Below are positions 17,166 through 25,487 of a stretch of 64,000 nucleotides of DNA, in pieces. The notes under the pieces are model-generated. The model had not been told where the DNA came from, made no database searches, and was given only the letters and a program-made list of their open reading frames with translations. The translations under genes were made by a program, and so were the position numbers. Each line of letters begins with the position of its first letter. Position 1 is the first letter of the stretch. The stretch comes from Soonwooa buanensis (GTDB lineage: Bacteria; Bacteroidota; Bacteroidia; Flavobacteriales; Weeksellaceae), in the NCBI RefSeq assembly GCF_900167905.1, contig NZ_FUYZ01000013.1, positions 1 to 64,000 of the forward strand, given 5' to 3'.

Positions 17166-18272
17166 TTATTTTATGTTAAGTATCACATCCGCAGCATGTT
17201 GACTTGCTCCTTTTCCGCCAAGCTTTTTTCGTAGTTCGGTATAATCCGAAAGCATAATGCCACGCTCTTTTCCTGTTAAAATTTTGTTCAATTCTTTAAC
17301 CAAATTCGTCGTGTTAAGATCATCTTGAATCAACTCCGTAACAACTTCGCGATCCATAATCAAATTGACTAAAGAGATATATTTAATATGTTTGACAAGG
17401 CGTTTTGCGATTTCATAAGAGATTTTACTACTTCTGTAACACACAACTTCTGGTGTATTGAGAAGCGCCGTTTCTAAAGTCGCAGTCCCAGACGTTACCA
17501 AAGCGGCTTCCGAACAGCGCAACAAATCATAAGTTTTGTTCGATACAAAATGAACATCAGCGTCTACAAATTGCTCATAAAAAGACTTCGGCAAGCTCGG
17601 CGCACCCGCTATAACAAATTGATAATCTTTAAAATAAGGACGAACAGACAACATCAATTCTAACATTTTGACAACTTCTTGCTCACGACTACCAGGAAGT
17701 AGCGCAATAATCGGTTGTTGATTGAGCTTATTTTCAGACTTAAATAATTCTACATCAACTGGTTGTAAGTCCGAGATTGCATCTAACAACGGATGTCCAA
17801 CAAAATGTGCATCCACCTGATGTTTTTTATAAAAATCCTTTTCAAAAGGAAGAATAACCATCATGTCGTCAACATATTTTTTGATGGTTTCGACACGGCC
17901 TTCTTTCCATGCCCAAAGTTGTGGCGAAATATAATATACAACACGAATTCCTAAAGATTTTGCAAATTTTGCAATTCGGAGATTAAAACCTGGATAATCG
18001 ACCAAAACCAAAACATCTGGTTTATAACTCGCAATATCTTTTTTACAAAATTTAATATTTTTGAGAATCGTCCCTAAGTTCTGAACCACTTCTAAAAATC
18101 CCATAAAAGCAAGATCGCGATAATGTTTCACCATTTGTCCACCTTGCGCTGCCATCAAATCGCCACCCCAAAATCTAAAATCAGCGTTTGGGTCTTTTTC
18201 TTTCAAGGCTTTCATAAGGTTGCTTGCGTGCAAATCGCCAGAGGCTTCACCTGCTATAATGTAGTATTTCAA
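17166..18272 (-). CDS. lpxB: Lipid-A-disaccharide synthase
   Basis: The 368-residue GT19 enzyme joins UDP-2,3-diacylglucosamine and lipid X to form the lipid A disaccharide at the inner membrane. Diagnostic motifs are GEASGDLHASNLM (about 8-20), VLVDYPGFNLRIAKFAK, YYISPQLWAWKEGR and LLPGSREQE. The predicted start is TTG at 18272: no ATG lies between it and the in-frame stop about 15 nt further upstream, and the first residues MKYYIIAGEASGD match the family. A weak start may hold LpxB levels down. It precedes the comEC-like gene on the same strand. Confidence 0.95.
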   Translation of the reverse strand: MKYYIIAGEASGDLHASNLMKALKEKDPNADFRFWGGDLMAAQGGQMVKHYRDLAFMGFLEVVQNLGTILKNIKFCKKDIASYKPDVLVLVDYPGFNLRIAKFAKSLGIRVVYYISPQLWAWKEGRVETIKKYVDDMMVILPFEKDFYKKHQVDAHFVGHPLLDAISDLQPVDVELFKSENKLNQQPIIALLPGSREQEVVKMLELMLSVRPYFKDYQFVIAGAPSLPKSFYEQFVDADVHFVSNKTYDLLRCSEAALVTSGTATLETALLNTPEVVCYRSSKISYEIAKRLVKHIKYISLVNLIMDREVVTELIQDDLNTTNLVKELNKILTGKERGIMLSDYTELRKKLGGKGASQHAADVILNIK

Positions 18273-18343
18273 AGTAGAATTGAGGTTTTAGAATTTAGAT
18301 TTCAGATTCTTTTTAACATGAATCAAAAATCAATTATTTGAAG

Positions 18344-18351
18344 TAAATTTG
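18344..18351 (+). promoter_or_regulatory. -7 box upstream of the DUF2480 gene (TAAATTTG)
   Basis: TAAATTTG lies 22 nt before the ATG at 18374. I see no TTG at a good distance. Confidence 0.45.
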
Positions 18352-18373
18352 TTGTAAAGATAAAAATAATATC

Positions 18374-18886
18374 ATGTCAGAAGAATTCGAAATCAGAAAT
18401 AAAGTTGCAGAAAATACGAGTTTGGTAAATTTTGATTTATCGTCTTTGATGCCGAAAGGCAAAAAAATAGGAATCGACCTAAAAAACTTTTTATATGAAG
18501 GTCTTATCCTTCGCGAGAAAGATTATCGTGAAAAAATAGAAAATATAAATCCTGAAGATTATCGCGATGCTTACGTATACATCTATTGCTCTGAAGATGT
18601 AATAATTCCGTTGTGGGCTTATTTTTTAATTGCTGCAAAATTAACAGATACAACTAAAAAAGTGGTTTTTGGGAATTTAGAAGATCTTAATGTTCTGTTG
18701 ATGCACAATGCCATTAAAACTTACGATTACTCTGAACTAAAAGACAAGCGCGTTCTTGTAAAAGGTTGCTCCGACGTTGATATGCCGAATAACGCCTACA
18801 TCGAATTGGTTGAACAACTAAAACCAATGGTTAAATCGTTGATGTTTGGCGAAGCTTGTAGCAATGTTCCTATTTTTAAAAACTAA
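18374..18886 (+). CDS. DUF2480 family protein
   Basis: The 170-residue soluble protein matches the Bacteroidota-specific DUF2480 family, recognisable from the N-terminal VNFDLSSLMPKGKKIGIDLKNFL region and the C-terminal SLMFGEACSNVPIFKN. It has no signal peptide, membrane helix or catalytic motif that I can name. The conserved Cys in GEACS and the aromatic block YVYIYCSEDVIIPLWAYFL (about 76-94) could form a binding site. It is followed 12 nt later by guaD and probably shares its transcript. Function is unknown. Confidence 0.85.
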   Translation: MSEEFEIRNKVAENTSLVNFDLSSLMPKGKKIGIDLKNFLYEGLILREKDYREKIENINPEDYRDAYVYIYCSEDVIIPLWAYFLIAAKLTDTTKKVVFGNLEDLNVLLMHNAIKTYDYSELKDKRVLVKGCSDVDMPNNAYIELVEQLKPMVKSLMFGEACSNVPIFKN

Positions 18887-18898
18887 AACAAAGTAACT

Positions 18899-19363
18899 AT
18901 GAATCCCGAATTTATGCATAGAGCCATAGCTTGCTCTTCTGAAAATCTAGATCTTGGTGGAGGACCATTTGGCGCAGTGGTTGTAAAAGATGGAAAAATT
19001 ATAGCGGAAGGCAGCAACAAAGTCACTGTTAACAAAGATCCTACTGCACATGCAGAAGTTGTTGCGATTAGAAATGCTGCTAAATATCTTAATGATTTTA
19101 ATCTTTCAGGTTGCGAAATTTACACGTCGTGTGAACCTTGTCCAATGTGTCTTAGCGCTATCTATTGGGCAAGAATTGACAAAATATATTATGCAAATAC
19201 GAGAGAAGATGCAAAGAATATCGGTTTTGATGATTCTTTAATATATGATGAAATCCCATTAGCCATTGAAGATCGAAAAATCCCAATGTATTCGATGTTA
19301 AGAGATGAAGCTTTACAAACTTTTAAAAAATGGACAGAAAAGTCGGATAAAACGGAATACTAA
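18899..19363 (+). CDS. guaD: Guanine deaminase (CDA-fold)
   Basis: The 154-residue cytidine-deaminase-fold enzyme has zinc ligands His51 (HAE, catalytic Glu53), Cys81 and Cys84 (PCPMC). The long shared blocks GGGPFGAVVVKDGKIIAEG, DPTAHAEVVAIR and YTSCEPCPMCLSAIYWAR, plus the C-terminal GFDDSLIYDEI and final TEY, fit Bacillus-type GuaD. That enzyme deaminates guanine to xanthine in purine salvage or catabolism. TadA (tRNA adenosine deaminase) is the main alternative, but the GuaD-type C-terminus argues against it. It lies 12 nt after the DUF2480 gene. Confidence 0.88.
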   Translation: MNPEFMHRAIACSSENLDLGGGPFGAVVVKDGKIIAEGSNKVTVNKDPTAHAEVVAIRNAAKYLNDFNLSGCEIYTSCEPCPMCLSAIYWARIDKIYYANTREDAKNIGFDDSLIYDEIPLAIEDRKIPMYSMLRDEALQTFKKWTEKSDKTEY

Positions 19364-19419
19364 TTGCTAACAAAAATTCCCTAACTTCGTTACACTAATT
19401 TTAAAAACATAAAAACACT

Positions 19420-20073
19420 ATGAGTCTATTAGACCTATTAACTGGAAACTCTAGCAACCAAGTTGCAGAACAAGCTGAAAACAAATTCGGAATCAGCAAA
19501 AATCAAATTATCGCATTACTAGCAGTTGCTGCGCCATTGGTAATTTCTTACCTAAGAAACAAATCCAAAGACGCTAATGAAGCAGAAGCGCTTAACAATG
19601 CTTTAGATAAAGACCATGACGGTAGCATCCTTAACGATCCTTCGCAAGCGCTTAACAGACAAGCTGAAGGCAACTCGATCCTTGATCATATTTTCGGAGG
19701 TAACAAATCAGCAGTTGAAAATCAACTTTCTGCAGACACTGGTATTTCTATGGATAAAATCGGTCCAGTTTTAGCAATGCTAGCGCCAGTTATCATGGGT
19801 TACATCGGTCAGCAAAAACAACAAAACAACGTTGGTGCTGGTGGTCTAGGTGATCTTCTTGGTGGTATCCTTGGTGGTGCTCAAAACCAAGCACAAGCAC
19901 AACAATCTAATCCTCTTAACGATATTTTGGGAAGCGTACTTGGTGGTGGACAATCACAATCGTCTGGCAATCCACTTAACGATATCTTAGGAAGCGTACT
20001 TGGTGGCGGTAACCAACAACAATCTCAACAAGGTGGACTTGGTGGATTATTGGGAAGCCTTTTTGGAAAATAA
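19420..20073 (+). CDS. DUF937 family protein with Gly/Gln-rich repeats
   Basis: The 217-residue protein resembles DUF937 (YidB-like) proteins. Two copies of a helical unit containing a P-V-I-x-x-x motif are visible: AVAAPLVISYL (about 35-45) and AMLAPVIMGYIGQ (about 117-129). The C-terminal third (about 134-217) is Gly/Gln/Asn-rich with two copies of NPLNDILGSVLGGG, encoded by a 60-bp-spaced direct repeat. There is no signal peptide. The low-complexity tail may self-associate. A terminator shared with the convergent bTHX gene follows. No biochemical function is established. Confidence 0.8.
   Translation: MSLLDLLTGNSSNQVAEQAENKFGISKNQIIALLAVAAPLVISYLRNKSKDANEAEALNNALDKDHDGSILNDPSQALNRQAEGNSILDHIFGGNKSAVENQLSADTGISMDKIGPVLAMLAPVIMGYIGQQKQQNNVGAGGLGDLLGGILGGAQNQAQAQQSNPLNDILGSVLGGGQSQSSGNPLNDILGSVLGGGNQQQSQQGGLGGLLGSLFGK
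19909..20013 (+). repeat. In-frame direct repeat inside the DUF937 gene
   Basis: Units at 19909-19953 and 19969-20013 (60-bp offset) encode NPLNDILGSVLGGG twice, differing mainly at wobble positions. Copy-number slippage here would keep the reading frame. Confidence 0.8.
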
Positions 20074-20091
20074 TTTTTATTTCAGATAAAT

Positions 20092-20124
20092 AAAAAGACC
20101 GAAGATTATTCTTCGGTCTTTTTT
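20092..20124. terminator. Bidirectional terminator overlapping the 3' end of the bTHX gene
   Basis: The stem AAAAAGACCGAAG (20092-20104) / CTTCGGTCTTTTT (20111-20123) closes a short ATTATT-type loop. The right arm encodes the last codons (K-T-E-E) of the minus-strand bTHX gene and the loop contains its stop codon. Confidence 0.85.
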
Positions 20125-20333
20125 GTTGTCTTTTTAGCTTTCGGTTTTTCTTCAACGTCGGCTTCCACTTTTTTCTCGGCTTTCGGCTTTGCTACTTTTG
20201 CTTTTGGTTCCGCTTTCGCTTTCACTGGTTTTTCAGCAACTACCACAGAATTTGATGATTTGCGAGGTCTTCTTTTCCCATAACTTCCTGCAGTTATCTT
20301 ACCTCTTCTAGATTTTTGATCTCCTTTTCCCAT
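20106..20333 (-). CDS. 30S ribosomal protein bTHX with extended basic tail
   Basis: The first 30 residues (MGKGDQKSRRGKITAGSYGK then RRPRK) match bTHX, the small basic 30S-head protein first seen in Thermus and found in Bacteroidota and chloroplasts. Family members are usually about 25-60 residues. Here a 45-residue Lys/Ala/Pro/Glu-rich tail follows (repeated KPKA, KAEPKAKVAKPKAEKK), probably disordered and similar in style to histone H1-like tails. The gene is monocistronic and its last codons form one arm of a terminator. The family call rests on the N-terminal block; the tail has no assigned role. Confidence 0.82.
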   Translation of the reverse strand: MGKGDQKSRRGKITAGSYGKRRPRKSSNSVVVAEKPVKAKAEPKAKVAKPKAEKKVEADVEEKPKAKKTTKKTEE

Positions 20334-20408
20334 ATTTTTAAAAGATTAAGTATTTGGTTATTACGAATTTAGGAAATAAAATTTAATTCACAAAAAGTTC
20401 GATAACTA

Positions 20409-20564
20409 GGGCGTATCCCGAGTTTTCCTCCAACCCAACAACCTTCCGAAAAACCTCGGGTCGCTACGTCCGCTTCTATCTTTTGGGTTGGCGCTCGGAC
20501 GGCTCCGCTGCGCTCCGCCGCCTCGCGCCAACCCAAAAGGATATCCGCTACCATCGCTCACGCG
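20409..20564 (+). repeat. Intergenic structured repeat, copy A (longest stem)
   Basis: The element begins GGGCGTATCCCGAG and passes through CTCGGGTCGCTACGT (20455-20469). It then forms a perfect 14-bp stem CTTTTGGGTTGGCG (20480-20493) / CGCCAACCCAAAAG (20526-20539) around a GC-rich loop containing GGCTCCGCTGCGCT. It ends GGATATCCGCTACCATCGCTCACGCG. It fills most of the 293-bp gap between the divergent bTHX and VOC genes. Short open frames across it are artefacts of its GC-rich loop. Confidence 0.8.
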
Positions 20565-20626
20565 ACTACTAACCGTCAAACAATTATTACAGAAAAAACT
20601 AAATTTACTTATCCAAAAACCAAAAC

Positions 20627-20980
20627 ATGTTACAAGCTATCATTCCCAAAATACCGTTTATAGAAAAAGAAAAAACATTAGACTTTTATCTTAAGCAATT
20701 AGGTTTCAATTTAATTTCCGATTATGGCGATTATATGATTTTAGAAAAAGACAATTTAGAAATTCACTTTTTTAGTTATCAAAGTTTAGAAAAGGAAAAG
20801 TCAGATTTCATGTTGTACATTCGAGTAACAGACATCGAAACATTTTACCAAACGCTTATTAAGAACAATGTCAAAATCCATCCCAACGGCGCATTAGAAA
20901 GAAAGCCTTGGAATCAAACAGAATTCTCCATCATCGATCCGAACGGAACATTATTAACTTTTGGGGAAAATTTAAAATAA
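20627..20980 (+). CDS. VOC-family protein (bleomycin-resistance-like fold)
   Basis: The 117-residue protein has the beta-alpha-beta-beta-beta layout of the vicinal oxygen chelate superfamily. It shows PKIPFIEKEKTLDFYLKQLGF at the start, EIHFF in the middle and an FSIIDPNGTLLTFGE ending (about 100-114), which is the classic final VOC strand pair. Close relatives bind bleomycin-type drugs or act as small dioxygenase or glyoxalase-like enzymes. No specific ligand can be assigned. It is a single gene downstream of repeat copy A. Confidence 0.8.
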   Translation: MLQAIIPKIPFIEKEKTLDFYLKQLGFNLISDYGDYMILEKDNLEIHFFSYQSLEKEKSDFMLYIRVTDIETFYQTLIKNNVKIHPNGALERKPWNQTEFSIIDPNGTLLTFGENLK

Positions 20981-20985
20981 TTTTA

Positions 20986-21015
20986 TTGTTTTACGATAAT
21001 TTTTTATAATTTTGC
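20986..21015 (+). promoter_or_regulatory. Promoter of the DUF2975-HTH pair
   Basis: TTG at 20986-20988, an 18-nt spacer and TAATTTTGC at 21007-21015 fit the Bacteroidetes consensus well. The start codon follows at 21035. Confidence 0.65.
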
Positions 21016-21034
21016 AATAAAAAAATATTGCAAA

Positions 21035-21631
21035 ATGAAAATCATTGGTAAAAATTCAGTTTCAACTTACATTGCTTATTTGTTATGCTTTTTATTTGCG
21101 GTGACATTATTCCATTTGGTGTATGAAATTATCGGACATTTATTTCTAGCTTATAAATACAATACAGATAGCAAAATATTTTCTAACACATTTATCCTCG
21201 GAAATGATGTGGGATGGTCATCAAATAAATGGACTGACCCATTACAAAATGTGTTGAAATTTCGGATAAATTATCCTTTTACAGATATCCAATTAGTAAC
21301 GGGTATCTATTCTTTTAGCCAAATTCTTTATAACATTTTGGGAATGTCGTTCCTTACATTATTTTTCTTTTTCGCTTACAAGTGCTTTAAAGAAATGTCT
21401 CAAGATCAGATATTCAACAACAAAGCAATCAAGTGGTTGAAAAGCTTTAGCGTTTTAAATTTAATATTTGGAAGCATTGGGTTATTTCAATTTTTCTACA
21501 ATCATTCGAGCTCTGGCGCGACTTTTTTAACTTTCATCATGTTTATCTTTTTCGGAATTACATTATTCTTCGTCGTCGCTTTCTTCAAAAAAGGATTAGA
21601 ACTTCAAAACGAAACCGATTTAACAATTTAA
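21035..21631 (+). CDS. DUF2975 family membrane protein
   Basis: The 198-residue protein has four predicted membrane helices (about 12-32, 90-116, 134-154 and 160-184) and the DUF2975 layout. A loop between helices 1 and 2 is followed by CFKEMSQDQIFNNKAIKWLKS before helix 3. DUF2975 proteins are very often encoded directly before a small YozG-like Cro/CI regulator, as here (3-nt gap). The pair probably forms a membrane-linked regulatory module, but its signal and targets are unknown. Confidence 0.83.
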   Translation: MKIIGKNSVSTYIAYLLCFLFAVTLFHLVYEIIGHLFLAYKYNTDSKIFSNTFILGNDVGWSSNKWTDPLQNVLKFRINYPFTDIQLVTGIYSFSQILYNILGMSFLTLFFFFAYKCFKEMSQDQIFNNKAIKWLKSFSVLNLIFGSIGLFQFFYNHSSSGATFLTFIMFIFFGITLFFVVAFFKKGLELQNETDLTI

Positions 21632-21634
21632 ATT

Positions 21635-21838
21635 ATGCCAATAATCATAAACGTAGACGTAATGCTCGCCAAGCGCAAAATGCAATCTCAAGAATTGGCA
21701 GAAAAAATTGGTATTACACAAGCAAACCTTTCTATTTTAAAAACAGGAAAAGCAAAAGCCATCAAACTTTCAACATTAGAAGCGATTTGCAAAGCTTTAG
21801 AATGCCAACCTGGCGACATCCTAGAATATAAAGACTAA
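21635..21838 (+). CDS. YozG-like Cro/CI family HTH regulator
   Basis: The 67-residue protein is almost wholly one helix-turn-helix_XRE domain (about 5-63). The recognition region reads QELAEKIGITQANLSILKTGKAKAIKLSTLEAICKAL and the end LECQPGDILEYKD is typical of YozG-type proteins. It should bind DNA as a dimer, quite likely at its own promoter at 20986-21015. It is translated just after the DUF2975 gene, with only 3 nt between them. Confidence 0.9.
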   Translation: MPIIINVDVMLAKRKMQSQELAEKIGITQANLSILKTGKAKAIKLSTLEAICKALECQPGDILEYKD

Positions 21839-21856
21839 AATATTTTCTTAACCTCA

Positions 21857-21888
21857 AGCCTTTTGACCAAAAAATCAAAAGGCTTTTT
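21857..21888 (+). terminator. Terminator after the yozG-like gene
   Basis: A 10-bp perfect stem AGCCTTTTGA (21857-21866) / TCAAAAGGCT (21875-21884) is followed by a T-run. Confidence 0.85.
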
Positions 21889-21901
21889 CTTTGATTTTCC
21901 C

Positions 21902-21910
21902 TATCTTTGC
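21902..21910 (+). promoter_or_regulatory. -7 box of aspS (TATCTTTGC)
   Basis: TATCTTTGC is a full consensus match, 80 nt before the aspS ATG. It leaves a fairly long leader for this genome. Confidence 0.6.
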
Positions 21911-21916
21911 ACCCGT

Positions 21917-21969
21917 AAAGTTTAAGGTCAAAAGTTTCACGTTGAAAGTTTAAACAAACAACCTTAAAC
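21917..21969 (+). repeat. Repeats in the aspS leader
   Basis: The 9-bp arms GTTTAAGGT (21920-21928) and ACCTTAAAC (21961-21969) can pair around 32 nt that hold further AAAGTTT copies. This may form a leader RNA hairpin, or be a remnant of AT-rich degenerate repeats common between genes in this group. Confidence 0.45.
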
Positions 21970-21990
21970 GCAAAACTTTAAATCAAAATT

Positions 21991-23745
21991 ATGTTCCGTA
22001 CACACACCAATGGCGAATTGACGCTAAAGAATCTAAATGAAGAAGTTACACTTTCAGGATGGGTACAAACCATTCGTGACAAAGGTTTTATGATTTGGAT
22101 CGATTTGCGAGATCGTTACGGAATTACACAATTGGTTTTTGATCAAGAGCGTTCAACAGCTGCTTTGATGGAGGAAGCGAAGAAATTAGGTCGTGAATTT
22201 GTGATTCAAGTTCAAGGAAAAGTAATCGAAAGAGCTTCTAAAAATCCAAAAATCCCAACGGGTGATATTGAAATTTTGGTTGAAAAATTAACGATTTTAA
22301 ATGAATCTCAGTTGCCACCATTCACCATCGAAGACGAAACCGATGGCGGCGAAGAATTGAGAATGAAATACCGCTATTTGGATATCCGTAGAAATCCAGT
22401 GAAGGACAAATTAATTTTCCGTCACAAAATGGCGCAAAAAGTTAGAAATTATCTTTCTGATGAAGGTTTTATCGAGGTTGAAACACCCGTTTTAATTAAA
22501 TCGACACCAGAAGGAGCAAGAGATTTCGTCGTTCCAAGTAGAATGAATCCTGGACAGTTTTATGCACTTCCACAGTCTCCGCAAACTTTCAAACAATTGT
22601 TGATGGTTGGCGGAATGGACAAATATTTTCAAATTGTGAAATGTTTCCGTGACGAGGATTTAAGAGCCGACAGACAGCCAGAGTTTACACAAATCGATTG
22701 CGAAATGGCATTCGTGGAGCAAGAAGACATTATGAATGTTTTTGAAGGCATGACTAAAACCTTGTTAAAAGACATTACAGGAAAAGATTTTCAAGATTTC
22801 CCAAGAATGACGTTTGCTGACGCCATGAAAAAATACGGAAACGACAAACCAGATATTCGTTTTGGGATGGAGTTTCACGAATTAAATGATTTAACAAAAG
22901 GAAAAGATTTTAAAATCTTTGATGATGCGGAATTGGTTGTCGGAATCAATGTTGAAGGTGCTGCAGAATATACAAGAAAACAAATCGACGAGCTTACAGA
23001 TTGGGTAAAACGCCCACAAATTGGAGCTTTAGGCATGGTTTGGGTAAAATATCAAGCGGACGGAACGATTACTTCATCGGTTAACAAATTCTACAACGAA
23101 GAAGATTTAAAGAAAATTGTTGAGGAATTTGGAGCAAAAGCTGGAGATTTGATGTTAATTCTTTCGGGTTCTGAAAACAAAGTTAGAGCACAACTTTCTG
23201 CTTTGAGAATGGAACTTGGAAATCGTTTAGGATTAAGAAAAGGCAATGAATTTGCACCACTTTGGGTAATCGACTTCCCACTTTTGGAATGGGACGAAGA
23301 AACTGGAAGATACCACGCAATGCACCATCCATTCACCTCTCCGAAAACCGAAGACTTTAGTTTATTAGAAACCGACCCTGGAAAAGCAAGAGCTAACGCT
23401 TACGATTTGGTGTTAAACGGAAACGAAATCGGTGGTGGTTCTATCCGAATTTTCGATAAAGAATTGCAGTCTAAAATGTTTGATTTATTAGGATTCACGA
23501 AGGAAGAGGCGGAAGCTCAATTCGGATTCTTGATGAACGCTTTCAAATACGGAGCGCCACCACACGGAGGTTTAGCATTCGGATTTGATAGATTGGTTGC
23601 TATTTTGGACGGAAACGAAGTAATCAGAGATTATATTGCATTCCCGAAAAACAATTCTGGTCGCGACGTAATGATTGATGCGCCTGCTCCAGTTGCAGAT
23701 GCGCAATTAGACGAATTAGAATTGAAATTGGATTTGAAGAATTAG
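21991..23745 (+). CDS. aspS: Aspartate--tRNA ligase
   Basis: The 584-residue class II synthetase charges tRNA-Asp. It has the N-terminal OB-fold anticodon domain (about 1-110, with [15 protein letters not shown]), motif 2 [18 protein letters not shown] (about 218-235), the bacterial GAD insertion (about 280-410) and motif 3 GLAFGFDRL (about 528-536). Whether it is discriminating or also charges tRNA-Asn cannot be decided here, as no gatCAB lies in the window. It is monocistronic and ends at a strong terminator. Confidence 0.97.
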   Translation: MFRTHTNGELTLKNLNEEVTLSGWVQTIRDKGFMIWIDLRDRYGITQLVFDQERSTAALMEEAKKLGREFVIQVQGKVIERASKNPKIPTGDIEILVEKLTILNESQLPPFTIEDETDGGEELRMKYRYLDIRRNPVKDKLIFRHKMAQKVRNYLSDEGFIEVETPVLIKSTPEGARDFVVPSRMNPGQFYALPQSPQTFKQLLMVGGMDKYFQIVKCFRDEDLRADRQPEFTQIDCEMAFVEQEDIMNVFEGMTKTLLKDITGKDFQDFPRMTFADAMKKYGNDKPDIRFGMEFHELNDLTKGKDFKIFDDAELVVGINVEGAAEYTRKQIDELTDWVKRPQIGALGMVWVKYQADGTITSSVNKFYNEEDLKKIVEEFGAKAGDLMLILSGSENKVRAQLSALRMELGNRLGLRKGNEFAPLWVIDFPLLEWDEETGRYHAMHHPFTSPKTEDFSLLETDPGKARANAYDLVLNGNEIGGGSIRIFDKELQSKMFDLLGFTKEEAEAQFGFLMNAFKYGAPPHGGLAFGFDRLVAILDGNEVIRDYIAFPKNNSGRDVMIDAPAPVADAQLDELELKLDLKN

Positions 23746-23777
23746 AAATTACTATTTTTCAAATTAGACATAGATAA

Positions 23778-23816
23778 AAAAACGCCTTTCAAATTTTTGA
23801 AAGGCGTTTTTTATTT
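23778..23816. terminator. Bidirectional terminator after aspS
   Basis: The stem AAACGCCTTTCAAA / TTTGAAAGGCGTTT is flanked by A- and T-runs and sits between convergent genes (aspS and the PspC gene). Confidence 0.9.
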
Positions 23817-23828
23817 TTAAATTAAATC

Positions 23829-24050
23829 TTAAAGATCAAATACATTCGGTCTTTTAACAACGATGCAATCCTTTATCCAAAGTGTAAAGGCTAAACCTAA
23901 ATAGAATAAAAAGAAAATACCTGCTGTTGCAAAAGTAGAGTAGATGAAGAACACGCGCAACTTAGAAACGGGTATTCCCAATTTGCTTCCCATTCTGGTC
24001 AAAACCCCAAACCATTCTCTCTCAAAGCGGTGACGTATATTGTCAATCAT
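23829..24050 (-). CDS. Small PspC-domain membrane protein
   Basis: The 73-residue protein is a single PspC domain: an amphipathic N-terminus, the segment VLTRMGSKLGIPVSKLRVFFIYSTF and one long hydrophobic helix (about 36-60). PspC proteins act in the phage-shock/envelope-stress response in proteobacteria. In Bacteroidota such stand-alone copies have no proven role. It overlaps the stop of the upstream DUF2851 gene by 8 nt, so the two are co-translated. Confidence 0.78.
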   Translation of the reverse strand: MIDNIRHRFEREWFGVLTRMGSKLGIPVSKLRVFFIYSTFATAGIFFLFYLGLAFTLWIKDCIVVKRPNVFDL

Positions 24051-25311
24051 GTTTTAAAATCTTAAATCCGATACCGCAATTTAAGCATTTTTTTTCGATG
24101 CAGTTTTCGCGATAATGTTGAAGAAAAGCTTGAGATTCCAAAGCTGAATTTATAGGAATTTGCAAATGCTTCCAATGGTCGATAATTTGATTTTTTTCGG
24201 GTTTTAGATTTTTATAAAATTCGATTGTTTGATCATTAATGTCTTCGTCTTCGGAAAAGTAATATTTAATCGGCAAAAAAACATTGAGGATTATTAAATC
24301 CATAAAATCTTTAGAAAGCGCCGTCGAATGTTCTTTTGTTGGTTTTGAAATCTGATAATGTGTTTCCCAATATTTAGAAGTTTTTATATTTTTTAAAATT
24401 GAATTAAAATCTTCTAAACTTTTTGCATTGATTATTTTTGAAAATAAATGTGCTTCTTGATGTATTAAAAACGATAATTGTGACAAGCGAATTGTTGGAA
24501 AATTGGGTGGTCGCATTTTCGAGAATTTTGGATTAAACTTCAAATCACTCAACTTAAATTTTGAAACCAAAAAATGATATTCTCTTTGCCAAATTTTAGT
24601 TTGTTCATCAATGTTTTCATTAATATTTAAAAGTCCTGAAGTTCCTAAAAGCAAAGCTTCCAAACTTGTTTGGTTCGCTCTTGTTTTGCTTAAAATATTA
24701 AAACCTAAATACGAAATCATTTCGCTAAACAATTCAGAATTTACTTTTAAACCAAAACCATAAGCGAGTTGTTCCAATAAGATTTGCTCTTTGTTGTTTT
24801 GTGTGTTTTTTAGTCGTTCAAAAATGGATTGTCGCTTTCTTTCAAGCTTTTCCAGAAGTTTTTGCTCAGCGAAAAATAAAGGAATATCATTTGGTTTTAT
24901 AAGTTTCTCACAAGCAATAAAATCAAAAGGATTGTCATTGAGATTAATGAGTTTATTTAAAACCGATTCCGAAACATAGTTTTTAAGTTCTAGACAAGGT
25001 ATATTTTTTTGTTTTAAACTTTCGATATCACAATCATCAAAATAGACAACATGAAGAATTAAAGAATCATAATGATCGCTTTTTTCATGCTGATGAAGAT
25101 ACCAATCCGAGCTTTTGATATGGATTTCGATGTTGCCAACAAAGGTTGTGTTTTGACATTTAATTTTTGCCAAAGAAAAATCTGGACCTTGATTGTAATT
25201 CCATTTTCCAAAATCTAAAACCTCGATGGGAAAACCTTTTGTACACCGAAATTCTAAATTTGAAAACAGCTTTTTACTCCAAATGTATTGCAAAATGTGT
25301 TCGTTCATCAT
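24043..25311 (-). CDS. DUF2851 family protein
   Basis: The 422-residue protein matches DUF2851, found mostly in Bacteroidota. Landmarks are the N-terminal ILQYIWSKKLF, the NQGPDFSLAKI and VGNIEIHIKSSDWYLHQHEKSDHYDSLILHVVYFDD block (about 40-95), and a C-terminal CLNCGIGFKIL. The D, E, H and K residues in the middle block resemble a PD-(D/E)XK nuclease core (D near 44, EIH near 62-64), which is only a structural suggestion. No signal peptide is present. A second ATG at codon 2 is equally possible. Confidence 0.82.
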   Translation of the reverse strand: MMNEHILQYIWSKKLFSNLEFRCTKGFPIEVLDFGKWNYNQGPDFSLAKIKCQNTTFVGNIEIHIKSSDWYLHQHEKSDHYDSLILHVVYFDDCDIESLKQKNIPCLELKNYVSESVLNKLINLNDNPFDFIACEKLIKPNDIPLFFAEQKLLEKLERKRQSIFERLKNTQNNKEQILLEQLAYGFGLKVNSELFSEMISYLGFNILSKTRANQTSLEALLLGTSGLLNINENIDEQTKIWQREYHFLVSKFKLSDLKFNPKFSKMRPPNFPTIRLSQLSFLIHQEAHLFSKIINAKSLEDFNSILKNIKTSKYWETHYQISKPTKEHSTALSKDFMDLIILNVFLPIKYYFSEDEDINDQTIEFYKNLKPEKNQIIDHWKHLQIPINSALESQAFLQHYRENCIEKKCLNCGIGFKILKHD

Positions 25312-25449
25312 GGCGTTTTAGCTTTGTGTTTCATAAAATTACATTTTATTTTTATGAATTTCTTTTTAATTAAGTTTTAAAAAAGTAAAATGATAACTAA
25401 AGTTTCATAGATTGTTAAATATGAAGTTTAAAAATTGAAAAAATTATGC

Positions 25450-25458
25450 TAATTTCGC
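25450..25458 (+). promoter_or_regulatory. -7-like box of the methyltransferase gene (TAATTTCGC)
   Basis: TAATTTCGC differs from TAnnTTTGC at one position and lies 29 nt before the ATG. Confidence 0.35.
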
Positions 25459-25487
25459 AGGCATATAAAAACGAATAACACAATCAG

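Noticed and set aside
18272-18343. Possible longer LpxB start further upstream
   Set aside because: An in-frame TAA lies about 15 nt upstream of the TTG, with no ATG, GTG or other start between.
20369-20694. Two open frames (61 and 68 codons) across the region between bTHX and VOC genes
   Set aside because: They translate the GC-rich repeat copy A on either strand, have Arg/Ala/Pro-biased composition and no start signals.
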